Positions 38,301 through 46,922 of a stretch of DNA of 64,000 bases are shown here, piece by piece. The notes under the pieces are model-generated. The model saw only the letters and a list, made by a program, of their open reading frames with translations. It was not told the DNA's origin and searched no databases. The translations under genes were made by a program, and so were the position numbers. Location: positions 930,001 to 994,000 of the forward strand of contig OZ220743.1 in NCBI GenBank assembly GCA_965116965.1, in the 5' to 3' direction. The stretch is from Aldehydirespirator sp965116965. Lineage in GTDB: Bacteria; Actinomycetota; Acidimicrobiia; Acidimicrobiales; Aldehydirespiratoraceae. The stretch's first letter is position 1. Each line of letters begins with the position of its first letter.

Positions 38301-41300
38301 GGAGATCGCAGTGAACGACCCCGCACGCACGTTGGTCTGGCCGTAGCGGTTGTCGCCCCAGCAGACAGCGGTGCTGTCGGTCTTGATCCCGCACGAATGA
38401 CCCCAGCCGGCGGAGATCGCGCTATGGGACCCCGAGGGCACATCCGTTGCCCCGGCGTCGTCGCCCCAGCACACCACGCTGGTGTCGGTCCTGATCCCGC
38501 ACGAATGGCCGTAACCGCCGGAGATCGCAGTGAACGACCCCGCAGGCACATCAGTCCGGCCGTAGCCGTTGTCGCCCCAGCACGCCACGCTGTCGTCGGT
38601 CCTGATCCCGCACGAATGCAAGGAACCGGCCGAGATCGCAGTGAACGGCCCCGCAGGCGCGTCGGTCTGGCCGTAGAGGTTGTCGCCCCAGCAGACAGCG
38701 GTGTCGTCGGTCTTGATCCCGCACGAATGCCTGTAACCGGCGGAGATCGCAGTGAACGGCCCCGCAGGCGCGTCGGTCTGGCCGTAGAGGTTGTCGCCCC
38801 AGCAGACAGCGGTGTTGTCGGTCTTGATCCCGCACGAATGGCCGTCACCGGCGGAGATCGCAGTGAACGACCCCGCAGGCGCATCAGTCTGGCCGTCGCG
38901 GTTGTCGCCCCAGCAGACAGCGGTGTTGTCGGTCTTGATCCCGCACGAATGACCCCAGCCGGCGGAGATCGCAGTGAACGACCCCGCAGGCGCGTCGGTC
39001 TGGCCGTCGCTGTTGTAACCCCAGCACACCACCGTGCCGCTGGTGCGGACCCCACAGAAGTGCTGCCCGCCCACCGCCAACGCGCTGAACGACCCCGCCG
39101 GCACATCACCGCGCCCAGGCCAGCACACCACCGCACCGCCAGTCTTGATCCCACAGGAATAGCTTAAGCCGGCGGCTATCGCGGTGAAGTCCCGGTCGGT
39201 GCTCAACGCCACCTGATCGCCGTACACCTCCCCATCCGCGTCCCCCGACAACACCGACGCACTGCCCCCCACATGGGTGTAGGAGACGATCACCTGCGAC
39301 ACATCGGCCGCCGCGACCGCACTGTAGGAGAACACCTCGGGATCGAACGCCGGGTCCAGCTCCAGCTCAGAACACCCCGGATGGCAGCCCGGCCCCGGCA
39401 CCAGCCGCAGCGACGTCAGCCGCGGCGGCGCCACAATATGGATCCGGTAGGTGCGCGGCACCCCGAACCCGAACAGCGCCCGCGCGGTCACCTCGATGGT
39501 GTCGCCGTCGGTGAGGCCGATTGAGGGGGTAAGGCTCACGGCGTCGCAGGTCCGGCGACTTCCGGTGTCCGTGCAGATGCGGCTGCGGGTGGCGCCGTCG
39601 GCGTCGACCGACGCGCGCAGCTTCGCGGTCGTCTCGCTGGTAATGACCGTGTACGCGGTGACGTCGGCACGGAACCGCCCCGCCAACAGATCCACCCCGC
39701 CCGCGGTCAAAGACAAACTCGCCAGCCGCGGGCCGCGCGGCGCCTGGCCGCTGGTGTTGTCGCCCCAGCATCTCACCTCCGCATACACGCTCAGCGCGCA
39801 GTTGTGGGCGCCGCCCGCGGCCACCTGCAGGTAATCTCCCGCCAGGGGCGCGGCGAGCCGACCGTTGCCGCTGTCCCCCCAACACCGCAGACCCCGGCCC
39901 CGGCTCGCCGATATCGCACACATGTGATGTGAGCCCGCGTCCAGCGCCGCGAAGCGGCCTGCGGGAACGTCGAGCACGCCGCGGCTGTTGGAGCCGAAGC
40001 AATGCAGCGTGTCATCGGAGCCGACCACGCAGGTGTTGACCCCGCCCGCGGCGACCTGCTGCGCCACCACGGTAGAGCTGCTCGGAGGCAGCCGGCCCCC
40101 TTGGTCCTCCCCCCAACACTCCAGACCCGTCAACACCGTCAACGCGCACGTGTGCTCTCCGCCGGCCGCGATCGCGGTGACATACGCGCTCGACGACTGG
40201 CCGAACCCGGCCACCGGAGCGTCGGTCTGCCCCGCGGTGTTGTCGCCCCAGCACACCACCCGACCATCGGGGCGGACCCCGCACACATGGCGGTTCCCCG
40301 CAGCCACCTGCACGAACCGCCCGTCAGGAGCGGTCGCCCCCGTCTTGTCGAGCACCCGGGCGCCGGCCACATCAGCAGTGATCACCTCGGGCACATCGCC
40401 CCAGCACACCACCGCAGAATCCACCAGGCGCACCCCGCACACGAAATCGCCCCACGGCGGCGACGACAACGACGCGAACGCCGCATCAGGCGTCTCGTCC
40501 ACCACCGCAGCCACACCCCAGCACACCACCGCGTAGTTGTCCCGCAGCCCGCAACTATGGCGAGCCCCCGCCGACAACGACTTGAACCCGCCCGCAGCCC
40601 CCACAGGCTCCAACGCCTCCACCAGGGTACTCAACTCGATCACCGCCGCGGCCGGATCCACAATCCCATGGCCGTACTTGTCGTCACGGCCCACAACGCC
40701 GCGATCGCGAGCCGACGACTCCAACGCCCTGCGCACCTGCCCGACAGTCGCCTCCGGATAACGGTTCAACAAATGAGCCACCACCCCCGACACATAAGCC
40801 GCCGCCGGAGAGGTCCCGTACACAGACAATGTGCAGCGCGTGACGGTGCAACGCTCTTCTTTCCCTGTCGGGTCGGGCTCTGTCGGGTCGAACTTGTCTG
40901 TCGTGAGGATGCCGGCTCCGGGCGCGGCCACATCCACATGCGCACTCGCCGTGCTGGTGTCGCGGGCGCCGCCGTCGCTGTTGATGGCGGCCACCGCGAT
41001 CACATCGTCATACAGGGCCGGCCTCTGCTCGGCATCGCGCCCCGGGCACTTTTCGTTCTGATCTTTCGTGAGTTCGTCGTCGTTGTTGTCGCCGCAGTTG
41101 CCGGCGGAGGTGACCGCGACCACGCCCAGCATCGACGCGGCCCGCAGCGCCAACCCGAACCCGTCGAGCCCGATACTGCCGGGTTCGACGGGAACGCCCC
41201 CTACTTCGGCTCGTTCTTGTTCGGCGTGCCAGCGGAACGACATGTTGATCACCCGCGCGCCCTCGTTGACAGCCCGGGCGACGGCCGCGGTGGCCGTCAA

Positions 41301-42503
41301 CGGCACCAGTCGCGCCAAGGTCGCACCACAAACACCTGAGAAGTCTGCATCGATTCTCAGCGGCAGGATCTTGGCCTCGGGCGCGACGCCGGCCACATGT
41401 CCGCCGCCGAGCTCCGCCGCGATGATGCCGGCCATCTGGGTGCCGTGACCGTTGTTGTCCTGGGCGTGGCAGCCGCGGCTGCCAACGATGCGCCTGTTGG
41501 TGTTTGGGAGGGAAGTGTCCTCGTTCTCGGTGAAGTCGGGGTGGGTGATGTCCACACCGGTGTCGAGCACCGCCACAACGACTTGCCGGTCTGTGGCGCC
41601 GTTCCAGCCGTCCCACAGGGCCTGCATCGTCGGCTTCGGCAGATGCCACTGCGCGCCGGCACCGTCGTCGTGGTGGCCGCCGGTGTGGGTGTGGGCGCCG
41701 GTGTTGTCATCGAGAGCAACACCCCTCGCCGGCTCGCCCACCGCGTGGACGCTCGCATCGGCCGCCAACAGCTCCCGCACCTGCGCCACCGTTCGGCCCG
41801 CCAGCGCCACATACTCCACGATCAGACAGCCACCGGAGACCCGGACCACCTCAGCCACCGTCAACACAGCGTCGGGGTCGTCGAGGCCCGCGGGGGGATC
41901 CACCACTGTGGCGCCTTCGATGTCCAGCGCCGGCACCGCCGCGCAGTCCGCCTCGCCCGGGGCGACCGTCGCCACCGCCTCGCGCAGGCGCTCCAGGTCG
42001 ATGCCGGAGCGCGTCGGCGCAGTGAACGGATCAAACAACGGCACCGCCGCCGCCTCCTCGGACGCGCGGACCGCCGCGGACTGAGACCACTCAGACACCC
42101 CGAACGCGTTGCGGGCCCGCACCGCGAACCACCACTCCGCCTCATCTTGGGGCAGGCCCCCCACCGCCGCCGAAGAGCCCTCAAGAACCGCGGTCACACC
42201 CCCCGACGGCTCGCGCCCAGACAGCAGAACCCAGCCTTCGGGGCCGCGATACATCAACTCATATCCGGCCGCATCCTCCACATCGTCCCAACCCAAAGAC
42301 GCCACCCCCGGCGCCAGCCGCACACCCTCCAGCACGAAGCCCTCGCCCAGCACAGGCCCAGACCCCCCAGGCATCTGCTCAGACGCCGCAGGCGCGGGCC
42401 CCGTCCCGTCGGCGGGCGGCTGCTGGCCTGCGGCCGGGGATATGGTCGCAGCCAACACCATCGCGGCGGTCGCGGCGGCTGCAAGGACACGTGAGACGCT
42501 CAC
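35334..42503 (-). CDS. Giant secreted subtilase - RCC1 repeat - leucine-rich repeat protein
   Basis: 2389 aa. Order by rough residue: signal peptide 1-26; fibronectin-III-like domain ~50-145; S8 subtilisin-like peptidase ~305-620 with the triad in AVLDTGVD (Asp ~314), NNGHGTQ (His ~353) and YGTSPAAA (Ser ~565), and the oxyanion Asn in TSAGN; divergent RCC1 repeats ~630-950; a cadherin-like beta-sandwich ~955-1050; about 16 near-identical RCC1 units ~1100-1640 (FTAISAG..HSCGIKTD..AVCWGDN); a Ser/Pro/Ala linker; two blocks of 22-residue internalin-like LRRs ~1790-2080 and ~2110-2389. It is probably an extracellular protease with protein-binding repeats. The C-terminus ends in the LRRs without an anchor motif. 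Confidence 0.9.
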   Translation of the reverse strand: MSVSRVLAAAATAAMVLAATISPAAGQQPPADGTGPAPAASEQMPGGSGPVLGEGFVLEGVRLAPGVASLGWDDVEDAAGYELMYRGPEGWVLLSGREPSGGVTAVLEGSSAAVGGLPQDEAEWWFAVRARNAFGVSEWSQSAAVRASEEAAAVPLFDPFTAPTRSGIDLERLREAVATVAPGEADCAAVPALDIEGATVVDPPAGLDDPDAVLTVAEVVRVSGGCLIVEYVALAGRTVAQVRELLAADASVHAVGEPARGVALDDNTGAHTHTGGHHDDGAGAQWHLPKPTMQALWDGWNGATDRQVVVAVLDTGVDITHPDFTENEDTSLPNTNRRIVGSRGCHAQDNNGHGTQMAGIIAAELGGGHVAGVAPEAKILPLRIDADFSGVCGATLARLVPLTATAAVARAVNEGARVINMSFRWHAEQERAEVGGVPVEPGSIGLDGFGLALRAASMLGVVAVTSAGNCGDNNDDELTKDQNEKCPGRDAEQRPALYDDVIAVAAINSDGGARDTSTASAHVDVAAPGAGILTTDKFDPTEPDPTGKEERCTVTRCTLSVYGTSPAAAYVSGVVAHLLNRYPEATVGQVRRALESSARDRGVVGRDDKYGHGIVDPAAAVIELSTLVEALEPVGAAGGFKSLSAGARHSCGLRDNYAVVCWGVAAVVDETPDAAFASLSSPPWGDFVCGVRLVDSAVVCWGDVPEVITADVAGARVLDKTGATAPDGRFVQVAAGNRHVCGVRPDGRVVCWGDNTAGQTDAPVAGFGQSSSAYVTAIAAGGEHTCALTVLTGLECWGEDQGGRLPPSSSTVVAQQVAAGGVNTCVVGSDDTLHCFGSNSRGVLDVPAGRFAALDAGSHHMCAISASRGRGLRCWGDSGNGRLAAPLAGDYLQVAAGGAHNCALSVYAEVRCWGDNTSGQAPRGPRLASLSLTAGGVDLLAGRFRADVTAYTVITSETTAKLRASVDADGATRSRICTDTGSRRTCDAVSLTPSIGLTDGDTIEVTARALFGFGVPRTYRIHIVAPPRLTSLRLVPGPGCHPGCSELELDPAFDPEVFSYSAVAAADVSQVIVSYTHVGGSASVLSGDADGEVYGDQVALSTDRDFTAIAAGLSYSCGIKTGGAVVCWPGRGDVPAGSFSALAVGGQHFCGVRTSGTVVCWGYNSDGQTDAPAGSFTAISAGWGHSCGIKTDNTAVCWGDNRDGQTDAPAGSFTAISAGDGHSCGIKTDNTAVCWGDNLYGQTDAPAGPFTAISAGYRHSCGIKTDDTAVCWGDNLYGQTDAPAGPFTAISAGSLHSCGIRTDDSVACWGDNGYGRTDVPAGSFTAISGGYGHSCGIRTDTSVVCWGDDAGATDVPSGSHSAISAGWGHSCGIKTDSTAVCWGDNRYGQTNVRAGSFTAISAGARHSCGIKTDTSVVCWGYNRYDQADAPAGSFSSVSAGRWHSCGIKTDSTAVCWGYNLYGQTDAPAGSFTAVSAGYRHSCGIKTDNTAVCWGDNSNNNYGQTNAPAGPFSSVSAGRGFSCGIKTDNTAVCWGYNLYGQTDAPAGSFTAVSAGYWHSCGIRTGGTAVCWGYNRYGQTDAPAGSFTAVSAAYRHSCGIRTDGTAVCWGERSPRLEPAVSESVVLAVVSRADRAVHVLYEVTVARPEPVWERSSRAARQQPGASGAGAGSAPPLCEGIADLRQCLEAWPECGQDPAGCLGPRTGDSPGAAWNAIPEPGADSGPAPAPTDTSSPRSDGADAATAGSAAGQRTAVACPSDTPSGTAVSIADATLRAGINRRLDKAPNAEITAAEMAGLTALELPARAGGGRVVSLSGLEHAANLASLDLNGHNVADVSPLACLDRLTTVDLAGNDITDLAALSGLSGLTTLGLAGNDIADTAALSGLTSLAALDLSGNTITDISSLSRLSGLRSLNVGHNEISDITALRGLTALEALHAHGNQITGVAALAPLTSLTTLYLDHNAITGVAALAGLTRLTTLGLGGNQISDITALRSLTALETLYIFDNDVADASALSGLASLKVLWIDGNDLTGPYRWAPAGGLGYLDARHNLIADIAPLDAAGATGGTVHTEPQRVATVRVNDASLRAALLAALGKTAGDTLSPEEIAAIERLQRAGPASDPAPITDLSGLEHATALTVLRLRNNNIADIGPIAGLSGLTELDLHTNNLSDLSQLSGLTSLRTLSLINNRLHSLHTLPALPRLESLFVDLNQIADLTPLSHRAALVHLGLAANNITNIEPLAQLTGLESLTLSLNNITDISPLSQLTGLETLRLEHTRTTDLQALKTLTALQFLHLGHNQITSLQPLAALTELWTLDIQNNRVASLQPLAGLTGLRNLYLHNNNITSLEPLTALTNLRRLHIGGNHITNLAPLDNITGLTIHGRNHQTPRN
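37690..39060 (-). repeat. Tandem RCC1-unit DNA repeats
   Basis: A run of near-identical ~111-120-bp units, each encoding one RCC1 repeat (CGGGATCAAGACCGACA...TGTCTGCTGGGG type on the minus strand). High DNA identity means the array could change copy number by recombination, and assembly length here should be treated with care. Confidence 0.85.
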
Positions 42504-42775
42504 AGTGAACTCCCTTTCTTGTGGGGCGGGGTCATACGGCTAGTGCTGTGTCGTCGAAATGGCTAGGGCAGCGCAGCAGGACCGAGACCCTGCTTGGGAG
42601 CGCTCCGGACGCCCCGATCATTTCAGCGACGGACCACTAGGCGCGGGCCGGGCCCGGCCGGTTGTCGGACGAGCCCATCCGGCCTCGGATCGTCAGTCGA
42701 GGCATCCGGGATCACACGGGTTCGGCTTGCCGGGTCTGTCGCTGTTGTCTCCCCAGCAGGCCACGGTGCCGTCGA
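42425..42775. repeat. Segmental duplication, copy 1 (of 44554-44904)
   Basis: About 350 bp almost identical to 44554-44904, at a constant offset of 2129 bp. It spans the signal-peptide codons of the giant gene, its upstream region, a 101-bp MITE-like element and the 3' end of the next RCC1 gene. Confidence 0.85.
42540..42640. mobile_element. 101-bp MITE-like element, copy A
   Basis: Bounded by CTAG at both ends, with ~30-bp imperfect inverted ends: CTAGTG....GTCG..GAAATG at the left and its complement (CATTTCAGCGACGGACCACTAG) at the right. Two other copies differ by only 1-3 bases (44669-44769, 51050-51150). It is too short to encode a transposase, so it would be mobilised in trans. It lies just upstream of the giant gene. 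Confidence 0.75.
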
Positions 42776-44486
42776 GGCGTATGGCGCAGGCGTGGTTGGC
42801 GCCTGCTGCGACGTGGGTGAATTGGCCCTGGGGCGGGTCGTCGGACGGGTTGGGGCCGGGGTCGGGTTGTCCGTCATCGGCTGGGTTCCAGGGCGTGAAG
42901 CACAGGATGGAGCGGTCCTGGCGCAGCGCGCAGTAGTTGTCGTTGGAGGCGAAACCGGTGATGCCGCGCCCGCGCTGGCTGAGGATCTGCGGGGCTGAGA
43001 CCGGGGCGAACTCGCCGGCGGGGGCGTCGAGGGGGACTGGGGCCCATCGGTGCCAGCACGCCATGGTGGCGTCGGTGAGGATCCCGCAGGTGGTGTTGTT
43101 GCTTCGGGCGGCGCTCACCACGGGCTGGTCGATCGCGCTCGGCGGCAGGCCCCCGCTGTGGTGTCCCCAGCACACGATGGCGCCGTCGGCGCGGATGGCG
43201 CAGGGCCGCGAGCCGCCGGAGATGTCGACGAAGCGGCCCTCGGGTGACTCGACGCCCTGGCTGCCCCAGCACGCCACCGTCCCGTCGGGGCGCAGCCCAC
43301 AGGAGGTCAAAGCACCGACGGAGACCTTGGCGAAGCCGAGCGAGCCTGCCGAGTCGGACAGGCCCACCGAGCCGAGCGAGCCCTCGGGCACCTCGCGGGA
43401 GGCGGCCGACCACGCCTCCCGCGAGGCGTACAGCCTGACGTCGAGGATCGGCGTGGGCAGCCTGTGGTCGTATTCCGGCGCGGCGTTCCAGCACACCACC
43501 GCGCCCGAGGCGCGCACAGCACACGCCCTGCCGGGAAATACAACCACCTCCACGAAGTCCGACCCCGCAGGCGGGTCCGACCACTGGCCCCAGCACTCGA
43601 CGGACCCCGCGACGCTCACCGCGCACCCGCCGGAGTCTGCGGACGACACATCCACGAACTCGCCCGCCGGCGGATGCGGCGCCGTCGACTGGCCCCAGCA
43701 CACATAGCCGCCGTCAACCCGCAGCCCACACGACGGCACGAGGTGCCATGGGTCGCCCGCGAACACCTCCACGAAGGGCCCCCTGGGAGCGTCGAGGTCG
43801 CCGCGGCTGCGGTCGCCCCAGCACAGCACCGAACCGTCGCCGCGCAGCCCACAAGACACCGTCATTGACACCGACACATCCACGAACTCGCCCCGCGGCG
43901 CAAGGTTCTGGCCGTGGCGATAGTAGGTGTCCTCCCCCAGGCCCGAACCGGCGCCCCCGAAATAGCCGGCCTGGCCGCTCCAGCACACCACCGAGGCATC
44001 CACACCCACCGCGCACCCCCGCCCCGCCCTGCCCGGCGCACCCCCGTTGTACGGCTCGAAAAGGGCGCCGTCGACGATGTCCACCGCCACGAACCTCCCC
44101 TCCGGCGGCCGCCCGAACTCCTCGCCCCAGCACTCGATCTCGCCGCTCGTGCGCACACCGCAGGTGCGGAACACGCCCGCGGAGAGGTCCACGAAGGTGC
44201 CCTCGGGCGGGTCGGCGCGCCCATAGCCGGGATTGGACGGGCGGTCCACCTCATAGAGGTAATGATCCGACGGCCCCGCAAGCGCCACCGCGGCCACCGC
44301 CCCCACGAACACCGCAACCGCCGCGAACCGCCACCACACCCCCCTGCGGGCCAACCCCGACACACCGGCGATAACGACCAAGACCAGCCCGACGGCCGCC
44401 CACCACCACACTCCAGTCACGGCCGCCGCCGCCGGCGGCGCGGGCATCCCCACGCCAGCAACCACATGAGCGACCTCACCGAACAA
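42693..44486 (-). CDS. Membrane-anchored RCC1-repeat protein
   Basis: 597 aa. Two hydrophobic helices near the N-terminus (~24-42 and ~50-70) are followed by GPSDHYLYEVDRP and about eleven RCC1-type units with the core (FVDVS...CGLR.DG.VVCWG). The repeats are more divergent than those of the giant protein. The last one ends CAIRLDGTVACWGDN..RPGKPNPCDPGCLD. RCC1 units build beta-propellers used for protein interaction. It probably faces outside the cell. No enzymatic domain is present. Confidence 0.88.
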   Translation of the reverse strand: MFGEVAHVVAGVGMPAPPAAAAVTGVWWWAAVGLVLVVIAGVSGLARRGVWWRFAAVAVFVGAVAAVALAGPSDHYLYEVDRPSNPGYGRADPPEGTFVDLSAGVFRTCGVRTSGEIECWGEEFGRPPEGRFVAVDIVDGALFEPYNGGAPGRAGRGCAVGVDASVVCWSGQAGYFGGAGSGLGEDTYYRHGQNLAPRGEFVDVSVSMTVSCGLRGDGSVLCWGDRSRGDLDAPRGPFVEVFAGDPWHLVPSCGLRVDGGYVCWGQSTAPHPPAGEFVDVSSADSGGCAVSVAGSVECWGQWSDPPAGSDFVEVVVFPGRACAVRASGAVVCWNAAPEYDHRLPTPILDVRLYASREAWSAASREVPEGSLGSVGLSDSAGSLGFAKVSVGALTSCGLRPDGTVACWGSQGVESPEGRFVDISGGSRPCAIRADGAIVCWGHHSGGLPPSAIDQPVVSAARSNNTTCGILTDATMACWHRWAPVPLDAPAGEFAPVSAPQILSQRGRGITGFASNDNYCALRQDRSILCFTPWNPADDGQPDPGPNPSDDPPQGQFTHVAAGANHACAIRLDGTVACWGDNSDRPGKPNPCDPGCLD

Positions 44487-44553
44487 GACCCCAAATCAAC
44501 ACGCCGACAAGCCGCACCAACTGAAACCTACGGACCATCCGCACCGCACGCAA

Positions 44554-44632
44554 GGCCTGCGGCCGGCGATATGGACGCAGCCAACACCATCGCGGCGGTC
44601 GCGGCGGCTGCAAGGACACGTGAGACGCTCAC
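44554..44632 (-). pseudogene. Fragment of a giant-protein signal peptide
   Basis: The first ~26 codons of the giant gene (MSVSRVLAAAATAAM...) are repeated here on the minus strand, ending in the segmental duplication boundary. No downstream coding frame continues. It is a non-functional remnant left by the duplication. The ~340 bp between the flanking RCC1 genes hold only this and a MITE. Confidence 0.7.
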
Positions 44633-44668
44633 AGTGAACTCCCCTTCTTGTGGGGCGGGGTCATACGG

Positions 44669-44769
44669 CTAGTGCTGTGTCGTCGAAATGGCTAGGGCAG
44701 CGCAGCAGGACCGAGACCCTGCTTGAGAGCGCTCCGGACGCCCCGATCATTTCAGCGACGGACCACTAG
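44669..44769. mobile_element. 101-bp MITE-like element, copy B
   Basis: Identical to copy A except TTGAGAG in place of TTGGGAG, and carried inside the segmental duplication. CTAG termini. Confidence 0.75.
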
Positions 44770-44821
44770 GCGCGGGCCGGGCCCGGCCGGTTGTCGGACG
44801 AGCCCATCCGGCCTCGGATCG

Positions 44822-45903
44822 TCAGTCGAGGCATCCGGGATCACACGGGATCGGCTTGCCGGGTCTGTCGCTGTTGTCGCCCCAGCAGGCCACGGTGCCG
44901 TCCACGCGGATCGCGCAGGCGTGGTAGGCGCCCACTGAGATCTGGGTGAACTCCCCTCGGGGCGGGTCCAACAGAACGTCCCACAACCGATGCCCGTCGG
45001 GGTTCCAGCACACGATGGTGCGGTCTGTGCGCAGCGCGCACGGCGGCCCCAAGCTGTGGTCGACCTGCACGAACCCGCCCACGGGGGTGCCGCCCCAGGA
45101 GCACGTCAGCGTCGAGTCGAGCCGGATCCCGCACACATACACGGGCGGCTTCCTATGGATGGGGGCCTTCCAAAACAAGAAGCCCCACCCCGGCGACACC
45201 GACACGAAACGCTCGTCCCAGAACGAGTGACCCTGCTGCCACAGCACGTCGTGTGCGTCGGAGCTCCAGCACACGAACTCGCCGCTTGTGCGCAGCCCGC
45301 ACGGCGGGCGGCCCGCTTCCACCTCCGCGAAGGGCCCCCGGGCACCTCAAGCGCCCCGCCGGGCGCTCCGCGCAAGCCGCTTCGGTCGAAGGCGTGGCCG
45401 GCGTTGTCGCCCCAGCACACCACCTCGCCGCCGGTTCGCAGCCCGCAGGAGAACCGCTCAGCCACCGACACGTCCACGAAGGACCCCGCCGGGGCGTGGT
45501 CCTGCCCGAAATCGTTGTTGTGGCCGAAAACCCCGAGGTTGTGCCCAGTGCGGAAGGTGCTCCAGCACTGAACCGACGCGTCAACAGCCACCGCGCACGC
45601 GTTGCCCGCCGCGTGGAACTCCCAGACGTCGACCTTCACGAACCGCCCAGCCGGCGGTTCGCCGTAGTCGCCGTCGCCCCAGCACTCGATCTCGCCGCTG
45701 GTGCGCACCCCGCAGGTGCCGAACGCGCTAGCCGACAGATCCACAAAGGTGCCCTCGGGCGGGTCGGCGCGCCCAAAGCCCAGATAGTACGGGCGGTCCA
45801 CCTCATAGAGGTAATGATCCGACGGCCCCCCAAGCGCCACCGCGGCCACCGCCCCCACGAACACCCCGACCGCCGCGAACCGCCACCACACCCCGCCGAT
45901 CAC
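44822..45903 (-). pseudogene. RCC1-repeat membrane protein with a frameshift
   Basis: The N-terminal part (from ATG 45903) reads GVWWRFAAVGVFVGAVAAVALGGPSDHYLYEVDRP, then RCC1 units closely related to those of the 42693-44486 protein. Near 45338-45345 the frame shifts. The intact relative reads LDAPRGPFVEVFAG; here the same sequence is split into LEVPG|GPSRRW and GPFAEVEAG. One missing C in a C/G run (CCCGGGGGCCC) explains it. The second part continues to CDPGCLD at 44822. Either a recent pseudogene or a sequencing/assembly error in a homopolymer. About 360 aa if corrected. Confidence 0.75.
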
Positions 45904-46096
45904 AGCCCGGCCCCCTCACCCACAACCCGCCACCCGGCCGCGCGAACCGCCACCAGAGCGGCAGTCACGGCCGCCACAGGCCGATGACGCCAGCAGCAAC
46001 AGCCAACCCGAACCCACCGCGGCGAACGCACCAACCAGAACCTCTGCGCCAGACATAGAACCACTGACCGCCCGAAATGTGACACACACCGCCAAC

Positions 46097-46810
46097 TCAC
46101 GCAACTCCCGCATCAAAAGAAACCAACAGGCCTTCCAGCGCGACCGTCGCTGCCGCCTCACGCAGATGCTCCAGGTCGATGCCGGAGTCGAGGAACGTCC
46201 CCTGCATCAGCACCAACGCCCACAGGTCATGGGCCGCGCTGGTCCGGCTCGGTTGCTCATGGGCTCGGCAGCACCGTTTGCGCATCGCCGTCGCTGCCCC
46301 AGCAAACGACAGTTCCGGCTGGACGGATGGCGCAGGCGTGTCGGCCTGCGCGTATGCGGGCACCGCCACACCGATGCTGTCGGATCACCCAGACACGCCC
46401 CGCACGTTGCGGGCCCGCACCGCGAACCAATACTCCGACGCACCCACCGGCAGGCCGGCCACCCGCGCGGACGACCCGTCCAACGACGTCACCACAGCGC
46501 CGACGGGCCCGTCCTCAGACAACAGCACCCAACCGTCCGCGCTGCGGAACATCGCCTCATAGCCGGTCGCGTCGTCGACGTCGTCCCAGTCCAGCCACAC
46601 CACCCCCGAGGCCACCCAGTCCCCACCGAGCATGAAGCTGTCTCCGAGCACCGGCACCGACGCGACCGCGCCAGAACTGCCGACAGCGCCCCCCGCGCCA
46701 GGCTGCTGGGGCTGCCCGGACTCGGACTGGGCGCCAACCGGCGCCGCCGAGCCCGCCAGCACCGCCGCCGCGCATACCGCAGCCGCCCAGACGCGTGCTG
46801 TCGCCATCAC
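46097..46810 (-). pseudogene. Decayed paralogue of the giant RCC1 protein (signal peptide + FN3 remnant)
   Basis: The first 141 codons (46810-46385) are open: signal peptide (MMATARVWAAAVCAAAVLAGSAAPVGA) and a fibronectin-III-like domain like that of the giant protein (VWLDWDDVDDATGYEAMFRSADGWVLLS...YWFAVRARNVRGVSG), then a stop. Upstream of 46385 the minus strand still shows out-of-frame scraps of the same family: an RCC1 unit (CAIRPAGTVVCWGSDGD) near 46260-46350 and DSGIDLEHLREAAATVA near 46150-46190, which matches the giant protein's RSGIDLERLREAVATVA. The 141-aa piece might still be expressed. Confidence 0.65.
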
Positions 46811-46922
46811 ATGCCCCCCTCTCGGTCAGACCGGCGCCGCGTCACCGCGCTGCGCTGGCCGCTGACCGCGCCGAGCACGGCACCGCATCCGGTTCGCCGC
46901 GGCGGCACACGCCCCGATCCGG

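Larger units (their letters stand above)
44554..44904. repeat. Segmental duplication, copy 2 (of 42425-42775)
   Basis: Second copy of the ~350-bp segment, with a few substitutions. It contains MITE copy B and the 3' end of the frameshifted RCC1 gene. Confidence 0.85.

Noticed and set aside
37700..39167. Long plus-strand open frames opposite the RCC1 repeats (up to 481 codons)
   Set aside because: They are antisense shadows of near-identical high-GC repeats; their sequence is just repeated VGLAV/ADSG-type units without independent features.
45900..46100. Short minus-strand frames upstream of the frameshifted RCC1 gene
   Set aside because: They may be remnants of the N-terminal helix seen in the intact relative, but alignment by eye is too weak to claim.
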